Made by a program: the position numbers and the translations under genes. 17,741 bases of DNA from Acidilobaceae archaeon. GTDB lineage: Archaea > Thermoproteota > Thermoprotei_A > Sulfolobales > Acidilobaceae. The notes under the pieces are model-generated. The model ran no database searches. It was not told the DNA's origin and saw only the letters and a list, made by a program, of their open reading frames with translations. This document shows, piece by piece, positions 7,931 to 15,082 of the stretch. Positions within the stretch are counted from its first letter, which is position 1; each line of letters begins with the position of its first letter. The DNA lies in assembly GCA_027044005.1 (NCBI GenBank), contig JALUDK010000045.1, positions 1 through 17,741 of the forward strand, written 5' to 3'.

Positions 7931-7961
7931 AAAACCCGATGCAAGCAAGCCATACAGCCGG

Positions 7962-8417
7962 ATGACCGGAATGGCGCTGGCCTGCATAGCGGCCAAGATC
8001 CAGGAGCACCCCCTAGAAGTCGCCATACTACTACTATCAATACTCATCTTCTCAACGCTAGGAGCAACCCTGGGGCCGTACAGGACAAGCATAACAATAA
8101 TGGGACTACTCCTCCTATACATACTACTCCAAGGAGCACCAACCCCCGTCAGGCTGATCCCACTAGCAGCGGCAGCGGCGGCACACATAGCAGCGGTGCT
8201 AGCCTACTACTCACACCCCCTCATACTCCCACTAGTCGTACTAGAGAGGAGCCCCACGCACGGCTACTCGATAAACATAGACATAATCCAGATAGCAATA
8301 CTCTACGAGGCACGCCAGATCCTCAAGAACCCACCTATATGCGCAGAGAAGGAACCGGAAGACACAAAAACCCCACCCGAGGATACACTGGAACCCGGGG
8401 ACCAGGCGCCGCGGTAG
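7962..8417 (+). CDS. Small multi-pass membrane protein of unknown function
   Basis: A 151-aa ORF with hydrophobic segments at about 18-36, 43-58, 64-83 and 85-94, followed by a hydrophilic tail rich in Pro, Glu and Asp (about 125-151). I do not recognise the family. ATG 7962 lies about 30 nt after an A/T-rich AAGTAAAAAACCC that overlaps the stop of the DHH gene, a fair leaderless promoter; an in-frame ATG at 7971 is an alternative. The last codons and the TAG stop fall inside the 5' end of the tRNA-Glu gene, an overlap of 10 nt. Leu CTA/CTC and Ile ATA usage matches surrounding genes, supporting a real gene, but the overlap and lack of homology recall leave doubt. Confidence 0.6.
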   Translation: MTGMALACIAAKIQEHPLEVAILLLSILIFSTLGATLGPYRTSITIMGLLLLYILLQGAPTPVRLIPLAAAAAAHIAAVLAYYSHPLILPLVVLERSPTHGYSINIDIIQIAILYEARQILKNPPICAEKEPEDTKTPPEDTLEPGDQAPR

Positions 8418-8485
8418 TATAGCCCGGCCCAGTATGCGGGCCTCTCGAGCCCGTGACCCGGGTTCAAATCCCGGCCGCGGCACCA
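8408..8485 (+). tRNA. tRNA-Glu (anticodon CTC)
   Basis: A complete cloverleaf. The acceptor GCCGCGG (8408-8414) pairs with CCGCGGC (8475-8481). The D stem GTAT/GTAT includes U11-A24 and U13-G22, as is typical of glutamate tRNAs. The anticodon stem CGGGC/GCCCG holds the loop CTCTCGA, giving anticodon CTC. A 4-nt variable region is followed by T stem CCGGG/CCCGG with loop TTCAAAT. A73 and a genome-encoded CCA (8483-8485) follow. No intron is present. The 3' end of the upstream membrane ORF overlaps its first 10 bases. No clear TATA box stands out upstream; GATACA at about 8382-8387 is weak. Confidence 0.95.
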
Positions 8486-8694
8486 AACCCCAAACCTGCG
8501 CGGGCCCCACAAAGGGGCCAGATCCTCACCATCCACGCAGCTAGTATAGGAGCCATTATGCTGCTCCTACGTTGGTAGTAGAGAGCAAGAATACCTGATG
8601 GGTAATATAGCGGGCCGGCTCCATGGCACCTACAGGGCTAAATTCATGCTTAAAATCCTCCCCGTAGGCCCTAGTTATACCGGATTATTGTTGG
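8486..8694. other. Intergenic region with two hairpins and a promoter
   Basis: No convincing ORF is seen in these 209 bases between tRNA-Glu and etfB. GGCCCC (8503-8508) and GGGGCC (8514-8519) form a 6-bp GC stem soon after the tRNA and may be a transcript-end structure. TAGGAGC (8547-8553) and GCTCCTA (8563-8569) form a 7-bp stem with a 9-nt loop. A TATA-like box lies further on at 8647-8656. A small RNA cannot be excluded but no known class is recognised. Confidence 0.5.
8646..8657 (+). promoter_or_regulatory. TATA-like box for the etfBA cluster
   Basis: ATGCTTAAAATC at this position is a good archaeal box A, centred about 42 nt before the GTG at 8695, which predicts a leader of about 15 nt. 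A second A/T element, AGTTATAC at about 8673-8680, is nearer and is a weaker candidate. It is the only likely promoter before four same-strand genes running to 12469. Confidence 0.45.
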
Positions 8695-9504
8695 GTGTCC
8701 GGAATGGGAGACATAGTAGTACTGCTCAAGGCAGCGCTAAACCCGGAGATGGTTAGATCCAAGCCAGACGGCACTCTAGACCAGGACGCGATACCGCTCA
8801 AACTCTCGGATATAGACAGGAACGCCGTGGAGGAGGCGGCAAAACTAAAACAGAAGCTCGGGGGGAAGGTCATAGGGATAATGGTGCTTACAGTAGGGCC
8901 CATGGCCAAGAGGGAGAAGGACCTCAAGATGGCGGTACAGGAGGCCCTGGCGAAGGGTGTGGACGAGGCCATAGTTGTCGCTGACGACAGGCTCACTCCG
9001 GGAGACCAGGTGCAGACGGCAAAGATCATAGCAGAGGTCATACGCAATAGCGGGATCAATCCTTCCATAATACTAGCCTCGGAAGCCACTATAGACGAGA
9101 CCACAGGCCAGATACCAGGCAGGGTAGCAGCAAAGCTAGGCCTACCCTACATAAGCTTCGCCAGGAGCATAGAGGTGGCAGACGGCAAGATCATAGCCGA
9201 GAGAGACCTAGAGGAGGAGCTGGAGAAGGTGGAGGCGGAGCTGCCGGTAGTGGTCAGCGTAACACAGGAGATAAACCAGCCAAGGCCGCCCACGCTCATA
9301 CAGATTAGGAGGGCGGCCAGGAAGCCGCAGAAGAGGCTGGGAGCTGACGATGTGAAGCAGGCTATAGGGACCAAGAGGGTGATACTAGAGAGGAGGATCG
9401 TAACGATAAACAGGAAACAGCAGATAATAGAGGGGTCAAACCTAGAGGAGATAGCGGACAAGCTAATAGAGATCCTAGAAAAGGAAGGAGTCATAAAGCT
9501 CTAG
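8695..9504 (+). CDS. etfB: Electron transfer flavoprotein subunit beta
   Basis: A 269-aa EtfB/FixA subunit. With EtfA it forms a cytoplasmic heterodimer that carries electrons between acyl-CoA or other flavin dehydrogenases and a quinone oxidoreductase, or bifurcates electrons. The N-terminus GDIVVLLKAALNPE is the family start. The middle has LASEATIDETTGQIPGRVAA, corresponding to the nucleotide-binding region, and VVVSVTQEINQPRPP matches the conserved VTxxxNxPRxP signature near the C-terminus. Length is normal. GTG 8695 is the longest start; ATG 8704 (MGDIVV) would fit the family equally well. The stop at 9502-9504 is 5 nt before etfA, so the two are co-transcribed. No FixC or FixX gene is nearby. 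Confidence 0.93.
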   Translation: MSGMGDIVVLLKAALNPEMVRSKPDGTLDQDAIPLKLSDIDRNAVEEAAKLKQKLGGKVIGIMVLTVGPMAKREKDLKMAVQEALAKGVDEAIVVADDRLTPGDQVQTAKIIAEVIRNSGINPSIILASEATIDETTGQIPGRVAAKLGLPYISFARSIEVADGKIIAERDLEEELEKVEAELPVVVSVTQEINQPRPPTLIQIRRAARKPQKRLGADDVKQAIGTKRVILERRIVTINRKQQIIEGSNLEEIADKLIEILEKEGVIKL

Positions 9505-9509
9505 CGGGG

Positions 9510-10433
9510 GTGGTGAAGGTGAAGGCCCTAATAGTGGCGGAGTACACTAGGGACGCGCTCGAGGGTATCAAGGCCGCTAAAACCCTGGCCACAGGCAGCA
9601 CTATCCTACTAGTATTCGGCCCGGCCTCTACCGAGGCCGAGAACCTATCGGGACTAGTAGACAAGGTCTATACCCTACCGTCGAGAAACCCAGAGGCAGT
9701 ATACAACGCTCTAAGAAGGGTCTACGAGGACGAGAAGCCAGACCTGATATTAGGAGTCGTGAGCAAGAACGTCAAGGACTCGCTCTCCAGACTAGCCGGG
9801 GCATACGACCTACCCATGAGCACAGAGGTGCTAGAGGCCAGCGTAGAGGACGGGAGCGTCAAGTACAAGAGGGGGATCCTCAGCGAGAGGGCCTACAGCA
9901 TAGAGAAGGTGCCCATGCCGGCAATAATACTATTCAACCCTAGGATATTCGAGCCCGAAGAAGCAAGGCCCGGGGGAGAAGTAGTCAAGCTAGATGAGGG
10001 CGACACAAAGGTCAAGCAGATAGGGATATCCAAGAAGCAGCTGAGCGGCGTCAAGCTAGAGGAGGCAGAGATAGTCGTAGGCGTGGGCAGGGGCTTCAAG
10101 AAGAAGGAGGACCTAAAGCTGGCATTCGAGCTGGCAGAGCTACTCGGGGGCCAGGTCGGCGGTAGCAGGCCCATAGCGGCAGACTTCAAGTGGCTACCAG
10201 AGGATGCATGGATCGGCATAAGTGGCAAGAGGATATCCCCCAAGCTGTATATAGCAATAGGCATAAGCGGAGCGCCCCAGCACATGTCGGCGGTCATGGG
10301 ATCCAAGGTAATAGTGGCTGTGAACAAGGACAAGAACGCCCCCATATTCAAGCAGGCAGACTACGGAGTGGTAGCAGACCTATACCAATTCCTCCCCATA
10401 CTGATAAAGAAGATCAGGGAGCGTAAAGGCTAG
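9510..10433 (+). CDS. etfA: Electron transfer flavoprotein subunit alpha
   Basis: A 307-aa EtfA/FixB subunit, the partner that holds the FAD. Residues 1-180 form the N-terminal Rossmann-like domain (VKVKALIVAEY, then DLILGVVSKN). The C-terminal FAD domain is textbook: LLGGQVGGSRPIAADFKWLP, then KLYIAIGISGAPQHMSAVMG and the stretch from SKVIVAVNKDKNAPIF to ADYGVVADL, which covers the family signature. All typical FAD contacts (Arg in SRP, the GISGxxxH loop, NKD) are there. The start is GTG 9510, with a second GTG at 9513; the G-rich stretch before it may aid translation. It follows etfB by 5 nt and precedes the transporter by 13 nt. The dehydrogenase served by this ETF is not in the window. 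Confidence 0.95.
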   Translation: MVKVKALIVAEYTRDALEGIKAAKTLATGSTILLVFGPASTEAENLSGLVDKVYTLPSRNPEAVYNALRRVYEDEKPDLILGVVSKNVKDSLSRLAGAYDLPMSTEVLEASVEDGSVKYKRGILSERAYSIEKVPMPAIILFNPRIFEPEEARPGGEVVKLDEGDTKVKQIGISKKQLSGVKLEEAEIVVGVGRGFKKKEDLKLAFELAELLGGQVGGSRPIAADFKWLPEDAWIGISGKRISPKLYIAIGISGAPQHMSAVMGSKVIVAVNKDKNAPIFKQADYGVVADLYQFLPILIKKIRERKG

Positions 10434-10446
10434 CGGTGCGCAGGGT

Positions 10447-11559
10447 ATGGCACAACCCCCAGATCTAGGGGAGCCCGTTTTAGGGGTAACCCTAACACTC
10501 CTCGCCATCCTACTAGCCGTCCTATTCCTACCATTCTTCTCGAGGAAGATAGAGGAAAACCTAGAACCATTCTTCCTAGTAATGGGTATCATAGGTGTGG
10601 CCGTAAACTACCACTTCGGAATCATAAACAGTGAGGAGCTGAAGGGCCTAGCTGCCAGGGCAGTGAAAACCCCGCTATCGGTATCAGGCCTACCAATAGG
10701 GATTACACAAGTAGTATTCATATTCGGACTCCTATTCCTATACTACCACAAGCCAATCTATAAACTAATAAACAGGCTCATAAGCAGAGTAGGGTTCACC
10801 TTATTCACGTTCATATTCATAACTATACTTGGACTTATATCAAGTATAATATCGGTAATAGTAACGGCAGTCATCCTAGCAGAGATAGTAGCAGCGATAA
10901 ACATGCCAAGGGAAGCAAAAATAAAATTCACAGTATACGCCGCATTCGCCGTGGGACTAGGAGCTGCCCTCACCCCCGTAGGGGAGCCGCTAGCCACAAT
11001 AGCGATCTCGAAACTAGGCGCTCCATTCGACTACCTACTCAGGCTACTAGGAGTGTATATAGTACCAGGGGTCATAGCAGTTGCAGCCTACGCCGCCTAC
11101 ACCCTGAAAAAGTATAGCAGAGACATACAGGGGGTTAGCGCGGTATACGAGGAGACCATAAGGGAGATAATAGACAGGACTATCAGGGTATTTGTCTTCG
11201 TGGCAGCCCTAGAATTGCTAGGCCATAGCTTCACCCCCATGGTTGTGTGGTACTTCTCTAAGCTACCACCAGAGGGGCTATACTGGCTCAACACGATCTC
11301 TGCTGTTGTTGACAATGCAACCCTAACCGCAGCGGAGATCGGCCCATTTCTAAGCGAGGAGCAGATCAGGAGCGCCCTCCTAAGCCTCCTCATATCAGGT
11401 GGCATGCTGATCCCTGGGAATATCCCGAATATTGTGGCGGCTGGCAGGCTCAAGATAACCATGAAGGAGTGGGCGAGGCTAGGCGTGCCATTCGGAGCCA
11501 TCCTCCTAATAATATACTTCGTAATCGTAGAAGTACTAGGGATACACATAACACTCTAA
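10447..11559 (+). CDS. DUF1646-like ion transporter (IT superfamily)
   Basis: A 370-aa polytopic membrane protein with about ten hydrophobic segments (for example 11-30, 41-59, 86-100, 115-150, 162-188, 197-219, 246-268, 306-332, 347-367). Two conserved-looking loops repeat in the two halves: GLGAALTPVGEPLATIA (about 170-186) and VVDNATLTAAE (287-297) followed by GGMLIPGNIPNIVAAGRL (318-335). This pattern is that of the predicted cation transporters of the DUF1646 family, which are related to NhaD and ArsB antiporters in the ion transporter superfamily. It probably exchanges Na+ or H+, but the ion is not determined by sequence. It lies 13 nt after etfA and 31 nt before a universal stress protein, in one cluster. 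Confidence 0.75.
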   Translation: MAQPPDLGEPVLGVTLTLLAILLAVLFLPFFSRKIEENLEPFFLVMGIIGVAVNYHFGIINSEELKGLAARAVKTPLSVSGLPIGITQVVFIFGLLFLYYHKPIYKLINRLISRVGFTLFTFIFITILGLISSIISVIVTAVILAEIVAAINMPREAKIKFTVYAAFAVGLGAALTPVGEPLATIAISKLGAPFDYLLRLLGVYIVPGVIAVAAYAAYTLKKYSRDIQGVSAVYEETIREIIDRTIRVFVFVAALELLGHSFTPMVVWYFSKLPPEGLYWLNTISAVVDNATLTAAEIGPFLSEEQIRSALLSLLISGGMLIPGNIPNIVAAGRLKITMKEWARLGVPFGAILLIIYFVIVEVLGIHITL

Positions 11560-11590
11560 AGTAGTAGAAGCCTATGACGGGTGGGCGGCG

Positions 11591-12469
11591 ATGGTGCACC
11601 AGGACCCCCTAACCAGGATCCTCCTCCCCCTAGACTTCTCGCGCGTCAGCGAGCCACTCCTGGACTTTGCCACTAAGCTCGCAATAAAATACTCCTCAGA
11701 GCTCCTACTAGTCCATGTCATTGAGGAGAGTATAGTAGAGCATGTAGCGGCGGGATACGATGTAACAGGCTTCGTAGAGGAGCTAGAAGAGAAGGCGAGG
11801 GCTAAACTGGAGCAGTACGCCGACAAGGCTAGGAGCCAGGGTGCAAGAGCACGGGTTTACGAGAACATGATGGTGGGAGACCCGGCAGCAGTAATCGCCA
11901 ATATAGCCTCGGAAGAGGGTGTCAGCGAAATCCTCACCGCATCGAAAGGATGGGGTATAAGGAGGCTCATACCCCTGGGAAGCACAGTGCGCCTACTCGC
12001 AGCGTTGAGCCCAGTACCCCTCATAAGGCTGAAGGCTGTGAAGGAGGGGGAGGAAGTCAAGATACTTGGCAGCCCGGAGGAGGTTTTCTCCCATATACTA
12101 GTGGCAGTGGATGCAATCGTTGCCAGTGCTACAGTAGAGTATGCAGCCAGCCTTGCAGCCAAGACCGGGGCCAGGATAACTGTGGCCCACGTAATCGAGA
12201 ACCGCGGGGAGGCAGGTGATCTAAAGTTCGTGGATGAAGTGGTATCCGAGATCAGCCGTAGGGGGGTAGAGGTGTCCAGGGTGATAGTATCAGGCAAGCC
12301 ATACAAGAGGATAATCGAGGTTTCGAGCCAGCTCGACGCATCATCAATACTTGTGGAGAGGAGGGTGACAAGCCACGTTCTCAGAGAGCTCCTGTTAGGC
12401 TCTACGCTAGTCAACCTGCTTAACAAGGCCAGCAAGCCTGTTATAGTAGTCCCCTCCCCGCAATCCTAG
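11591..12469 (+). CDS. Tandem universal stress protein (two UspA domains)
   Basis: A 292-aa soluble protein made of two UspA domains (about 8-148 and 166-288). Each starts with a strand leading to an Asp (ILLPLDFS, Asp15; ILVAVDAI, Asp174) and ends with a GS(T/S) turn plus strand (PLGSTVRLLAALSPVPLI; LLGSTLVNLLNKASKPVIVV). The usual ATP motif GxxGx9G(S/T) is incomplete. The first domain has GWGIRRLIPLGST with altered spacing, and the second keeps only the final GS. ATP binding is therefore doubtful, at least in domain 2. USP domains next to transporters often sense nucleotides or regulate transport, so a role controlling the neighbouring ion transporter is a reasonable inference. A G-rich GGGTGGG precedes the ATG at 11591. 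Confidence 0.88.
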   Translation: MVHQDPLTRILLPLDFSRVSEPLLDFATKLAIKYSSELLLVHVIEESIVEHVAAGYDVTGFVEELEEKARAKLEQYADKARSQGARARVYENMMVGDPAAVIANIASEEGVSEILTASKGWGIRRLIPLGSTVRLLAALSPVPLIRLKAVKEGEEVKILGSPEEVFSHILVAVDAIVASATVEYAASLAAKTGARITVAHVIENRGEAGDLKFVDEVVSEISRRGVEVSRVIVSGKPYKRIIEVSSQLDASSILVERRVTSHVLRELLLGSTLVNLLNKASKPVIVVPSPQS

Positions 12470-12537
12470 GCCCAGCCTCGGAGGGCTCCTAGTCATCACT
12501 TGATCCAGTGTCCACCACAATCCTCATAGGCTGGGCC
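12469..12537. repeat. Perfect 10-bp inverted repeat between convergent genes
   Basis: GGCCCAGCCT (12469-12478) and AGGCTGGGCC (12528-12537) are exact reverse complements around a 49-nt spacer. The first arm begins at the last base of the usp stop codon. A second small hairpin, TATGC (12543-12547)/GCATA (12553-12557) with an all-G loop, follows. The pair lies between convergent usp and fur, where it could act as a shared transcript-end structure or a small structured RNA. Confidence 0.55.
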
Positions 12538-12591
12538 CCAGGTATGCGGGGGGCATAGAGGAGCTAATATCTATAAGTACACAAGGAGTCC

Positions 12592-12987
12592 TTAGCAGTC
12601 TGCATGTATAGTAACCTTGATTTTCCCGTTATGGGGTATCCCCTGTTTGTCAAGCACATTCACCGCAGTATCTATTAGGTCGCGACTATTAATATCAAAG
12701 ATCCTACCCGACTTTGTACATGCAATATTAATATGCGGGTGGGGCCTGTCTATCCTCATCCTCCCATCGACCTCTATAATTGATATGAGGCCAGCCTCCT
12801 CCAGCATCTTTATGGTATTATAGGTCGTGGAGACCCCTATCCCCGGTATAGCCTTCCTAGCCTCCTCCACGATCTCGTTTAAGGTCGGATGCCTGTCAAT
12901 CATACTCATTATGATCCTCGTCAACACTATCCTCTGTGGCGTGAGCCTGGCGCTTATCTTGGCTAGCTCCTTGATAGGGTCTTCCAT
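12592..12987 (-). CDS. Fur-family metal-responsive transcription regulator
   Basis: A 131-aa regulator. Residues 14-70 form the winged helix typical of Fur/Zur/PerR (LTPQRIVLTRII, HPTLNEIVEEA, then VSTTYNTIKMLEEAGLI). A dimerisation/metal domain follows with RPHPHINIAC (His83, His85, Cys90). The usual structural zinc site is degraded: the first CxxC is C90-T-K-S, and the second pair is reduced to one terminal Cys131. His33, His83 and His85 remain as candidate regulatory ligands. The longest open frame begins at 13137, but that would cross the promoter and the divergent gene start. ATG 12987 gives the family N-terminus and has an ATATAAAA box about 45 nt upstream. It is divergent from the methionine synthase operon and may regulate it. 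Which metal or signal it senses is unknown. Confidence 0.85.
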   Translation of the reverse strand: MEDPIKELAKISARLTPQRIVLTRIIMSMIDRHPTLNEIVEEARKAIPGIGVSTTYNTIKMLEEAGLISIIEVDGRMRIDRPHPHINIACTKSGRIFDINSRDLIDTAVNVLDKQGIPHNGKIKVTIHADC

Positions 12988-13076
12988 TACTCGGCCCCAT
13001 GTAAACGTGTATACCCCGCTCTTATACGATTTTATATAGACAGGACAGAATAGTTGGCCCGTGGAGGGTTGCATGT
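12988..13076. promoter_or_regulatory. Shared divergent promoter, fur-like / metE operon
   Basis: An A/T island CTTATACGATTTTATATAGA (13021-13040) reads as TATA box in both directions. TTTATATA (13031-13038) is about 42 nt before the ATG at 13077, and its complement ATATAAAATC is about 45 nt before the ATG at 12987. GTAAACGTGTATAC (13001-13014) is an imperfect palindrome (5 of 7 positions match) at the predicted transcription start of the fur-like gene, and so is a candidate operator for autoregulation. Confidence 0.45.
13063..13069 (+). promoter_or_regulatory. Ribosome binding site of the MetE N-half gene
   Basis: GGAGGGT ends 7 nt before the ATG at 13077. It favours this ATG over the out-of-frame ATG at 13073. 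Confidence 0.55.
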
Positions 13077-14078
13077 ATGAAGATATGGGGGATGGTGCTA
13101 GGGGGATTCCCACGATCCAGGTACGCCAGGTACGCATTGAGGGACCGCGAGAGGGGAGTGATACCGTTTAAAGATGACGTTGAAGCGATCGACAGGGCCT
13201 CAGTACAGGTTATAGGAGCGCAGCTAGTAGCGGGGCTCCCGGTGGTAGTGGATGGTATGATCGACTGGCACGACATCTTCAGGCCATTCGTAGATGCATG
13301 GAGGAATGTAACCGTCGACGGGCTCCTCAGATACTTCGACAACAACTTTTTCTACAGGATACCCGTCTTCACCGGCGAGCCGGATCCAAGGGAATACGTT
13401 ACACCCAGAAGAGTACTCAGGTTCAAGGAGACCGCGGATCCAGCAACCCTAAAGGTAGTCCTACCCGGGCCAGTGTCGTTCGCGTTCATGTCTAAAAACA
13501 ATAGTGGCCTCAGCAACGAGGAGCTTGCAGAGAAGATCGCGTACATACTGAGGGATGAGGCCAAGAAGGCTATAGAGGCGGGTGCGTCGCTAGTTCAAGT
13601 TGACGAGCCATTCCTAGCCGATATAGACGCGACGAAGGACCACGCGAGGCTGGCAGCCGAGCTGGCCGACAAGATAGTGGAAGGCATAGAGGACAAGGCT
13701 GTAGTAACGGTGTACTTCAACGTACCCGAGCCCAGCGTGTTCGAGGAACTACTTAACACAAAGGCTAGGTACGTGATGGTAGATGTGGTAGACGCGCCCG
13801 GGAGGGCGGAGAAGCTGATAAGAGGCACTGGATTCGGAAGCCACACGCCAGTGATAGGAGCGGTCGATGCCAGGAGGATTATAGATGATAAGCCGAGCTT
13901 CGTAGAGAAGTTCCTAAAGATGGTAGACTCAGGCGTCGACGAGGCTGTGGTAACAACATCGACATGGCTAGACCTGATACCATTCAGATATGCCCTCAGG
14001 AAGGTATATGTTCTCGGGAGGATCGTGGAGGAGCTGGCGGAGAAGAACGGATACGAGGCGTACACGATATGGAGGTGA
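13077..14078 (+). CDS. MetE N-terminal-half-like protein (non-catalytic methionine synthase partner)
   Basis: A 333-aa TIM-barrel protein of the cobalamin-independent methionine synthase superfamily. The beginning (MVLGGFPRSRYARYALRD), PGPVSF (130-135) and LVQVDEPFLADID (172-184) show the MetE/UROD-like fold. The catalytic zinc motif is absent: where the active half has HxC it has VYFNV (about 212-216), and the Glu and second Cys positions are also missing. This matches the crenarchaeal arrangement in which MetE is split into two genes, with this one corresponding to the N-terminal half. It overlaps the presumed ribosome binding site of the catalytic-half gene, so the two products are likely made together and act as a complex. 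In fused MetE the N-terminal half helps bind the methyl donor; whether this one binds a folate is not known. Confidence 0.85.
   Translation: MKIWGMVLGGFPRSRYARYALRDRERGVIPFKDDVEAIDRASVQVIGAQLVAGLPVVVDGMIDWHDIFRPFVDAWRNVTVDGLLRYFDNNFFYRIPVFTGEPDPREYVTPRRVLRFKETADPATLKVVLPGPVSFAFMSKNNSGLSNEELAEKIAYILRDEAKKAIEAGASLVQVDEPFLADIDATKDHARLAAELADKIVEGIEDKAVVTVYFNVPEPSVFEELLNTKARYVMVDVVDAPGRAEKLIRGTGFGSHTPVIGAVDARRIIDDKPSFVEKFLKMVDSGVDEAVVTTSTWLDLIPFRYALRKVYVLGRIVEELAEKNGYEAYTIWR
14071..14078 (+). promoter_or_regulatory. Strong Shine-Dalgarno that sets the metE catalytic-half start
   Basis: GGAGGTGA is a near-perfect anti-16S match. It ends with the TGA stop of the upstream gene and lies 8 nt before the ATG at 14087. 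It argues for 14087 over the in-frame ATGs at 14069 and 13964, which would lie inside the upstream gene. Confidence 0.75.
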
Positions 14079-14086
14079 CCAGGGGA

Positions 14087-15082
14087 ATGGCTGGGTATGA
14101 GGTGCCCAGGAAGTTCCTGACCACAGTAGTCGGGAGCTACCCCAAGATACCACCCGCCATGGAGCTAATAAAGAAGAGGAGGAGCGGGGAGCTAAGCGAG
14201 GAGGAGTTTAGGAAACTGATCAAGGGGCCCATAAGCGAGGCCGTTAAGGACCAGATCGAGGCCGGGATAGACATAATCAGCGATGGAGAGCAGTCCAGGG
14301 AGGACATGGTAGTCTACTTCGCCGAGAGGGTCCAGGGATACAGGCCCGGGGACTGGGTTAGGATATTCGATAACGTGTACTTCAGGAAACCGATCATCAT
14401 CGGCGAGCTCAAGTGGACAAGGGAGATGATAGTAGAGGACTGGATATACGCTACCAGCATAAGCATGGGCAGGCCCGTAAAGGGTATCATAACAGGGCCA
14501 TACACAATGATGGAGTGGAGCTTCGACCTAAAGTACGGTGACAGGAGGGAACTAATCATAGAGCTAGCCAAGATAATAAGGCGGGAGATCGACGAGCTAG
14601 TAGCACGCGGGGCAAGGTACATACAAGTAGACGAGCCAGCACTATCAACAAGGCCTTGGAGAGAGGAGGCAGAGCTCCTCAAGGAAGCGCTAGACGTCAT
14701 ATTCAAGGGCCTAGACGCAAAGAGGATAGTACACATATGCTACGGGCGCCTAGAAAAGATAATACCATACATACTAGACTACCCGGTAGACCAGTTCGAC
14801 CTAGAACTGAAGAACAGCAACTTCAGGCTCCTCCCATACCTAAAAGAGTACGGATACGACAAAGAGCTAGGCTATGGAGTAGTGGACGTGCACAGCCTAC
14901 AGATAGAAACAGTAGAGGAGATCAAGGGATACATAGACATGCTAATGAAGATGGACTTCATAGGACCAGAGAAGGTATACGTAGACCCAGACTGTGGCCT
15001 AAAGAGGCTGCCCAGAAGCGTTGCCAAGGCAAAAATGAGGAACCTAGCGGAGGCAGCAAAGCTTGCAAGAGAAGAATGGTAA
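14087..15082 (+). CDS. metE: Methionine synthase, MetE catalytic (C-terminal) half
   Basis: A 331-aa zinc-dependent homocysteine methyltransferase corresponding to the C-terminal half of MetE. It starts with KFLTTVVGSYPK, typical of this half. Zinc ligands are all present: His216 and Cys218 in IVHICYG, Glu240 in DLELKNS and Cys303 in DPDCGLKRLP. IQVDEPALSTRP (179-190) is the homocysteine-binding segment. It makes methionine by methylating homocysteine. The methyl donor may be a pterin (as in full MetE) or a corrinoid protein (as in the short core methionine synthases), and the presence of the N-half partner makes a MetE-like donor more likely. An open frame extends back to 13964, but the Shine-Dalgarno at 14071-14078 fixes the start at 14087. 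The 3' end overlaps the next gene by 20 nt. Confidence 0.9.
   Translation: MAGYEVPRKFLTTVVGSYPKIPPAMELIKKRRSGELSEEEFRKLIKGPISEAVKDQIEAGIDIISDGEQSREDMVVYFAERVQGYRPGDWVRIFDNVYFRKPIIIGELKWTREMIVEDWIYATSISMGRPVKGIITGPYTMMEWSFDLKYGDRRELIIELAKIIRREIDELVARGARYIQVDEPALSTRPWREEAELLKEALDVIFKGLDAKRIVHICYGRLEKIIPYILDYPVDQFDLELKNSNFRLLPYLKEYGYDKELGYGVVDVHSLQIETVEEIKGYIDMLMKMDFIGPEKVYVDPDCGLKRLPRSVAKAKMRNLAEAAKLAREEW
15049..15053 (+). promoter_or_regulatory. Ribosome binding site supporting a TTG start
   Basis: GGAGG within the end of the metE catalytic gene lies 9 nt before TTG 15063. It is the best support for this non-ATG start, as no other in-frame start occurs before the conserved part. Confidence 0.5.

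Noticed and set aside
8241..8536. Minus-strand ORFs across tRNA-Glu (RGRDLNPGHGLE-like peptides)
   Set aside because: This is the well-known false translation of a tRNA gene on the antisense strand, not a protein.
12493..12499. Box C-like GTGATGA on the minus strand, possible C/D guide RNA
   Set aside because: No CTGA box D or D' lies at a suitable distance, so a C/D sRNA is not supported.
12988..13137. N-terminal extension of the Fur-like protein in the open frame
   Set aside because: It crosses the A/T-rich promoter and the start of the divergent MetE gene, and the extra residues look nothing like a Fur N-terminus. ATG 12987 gives the normal start.
13964..14086. N-terminal extension of the MetE catalytic half
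   Set aside because: It lies inside the upstream gene in another frame, has low-complexity composition, and the strong GGAGGTGA site points to ATG 14087.
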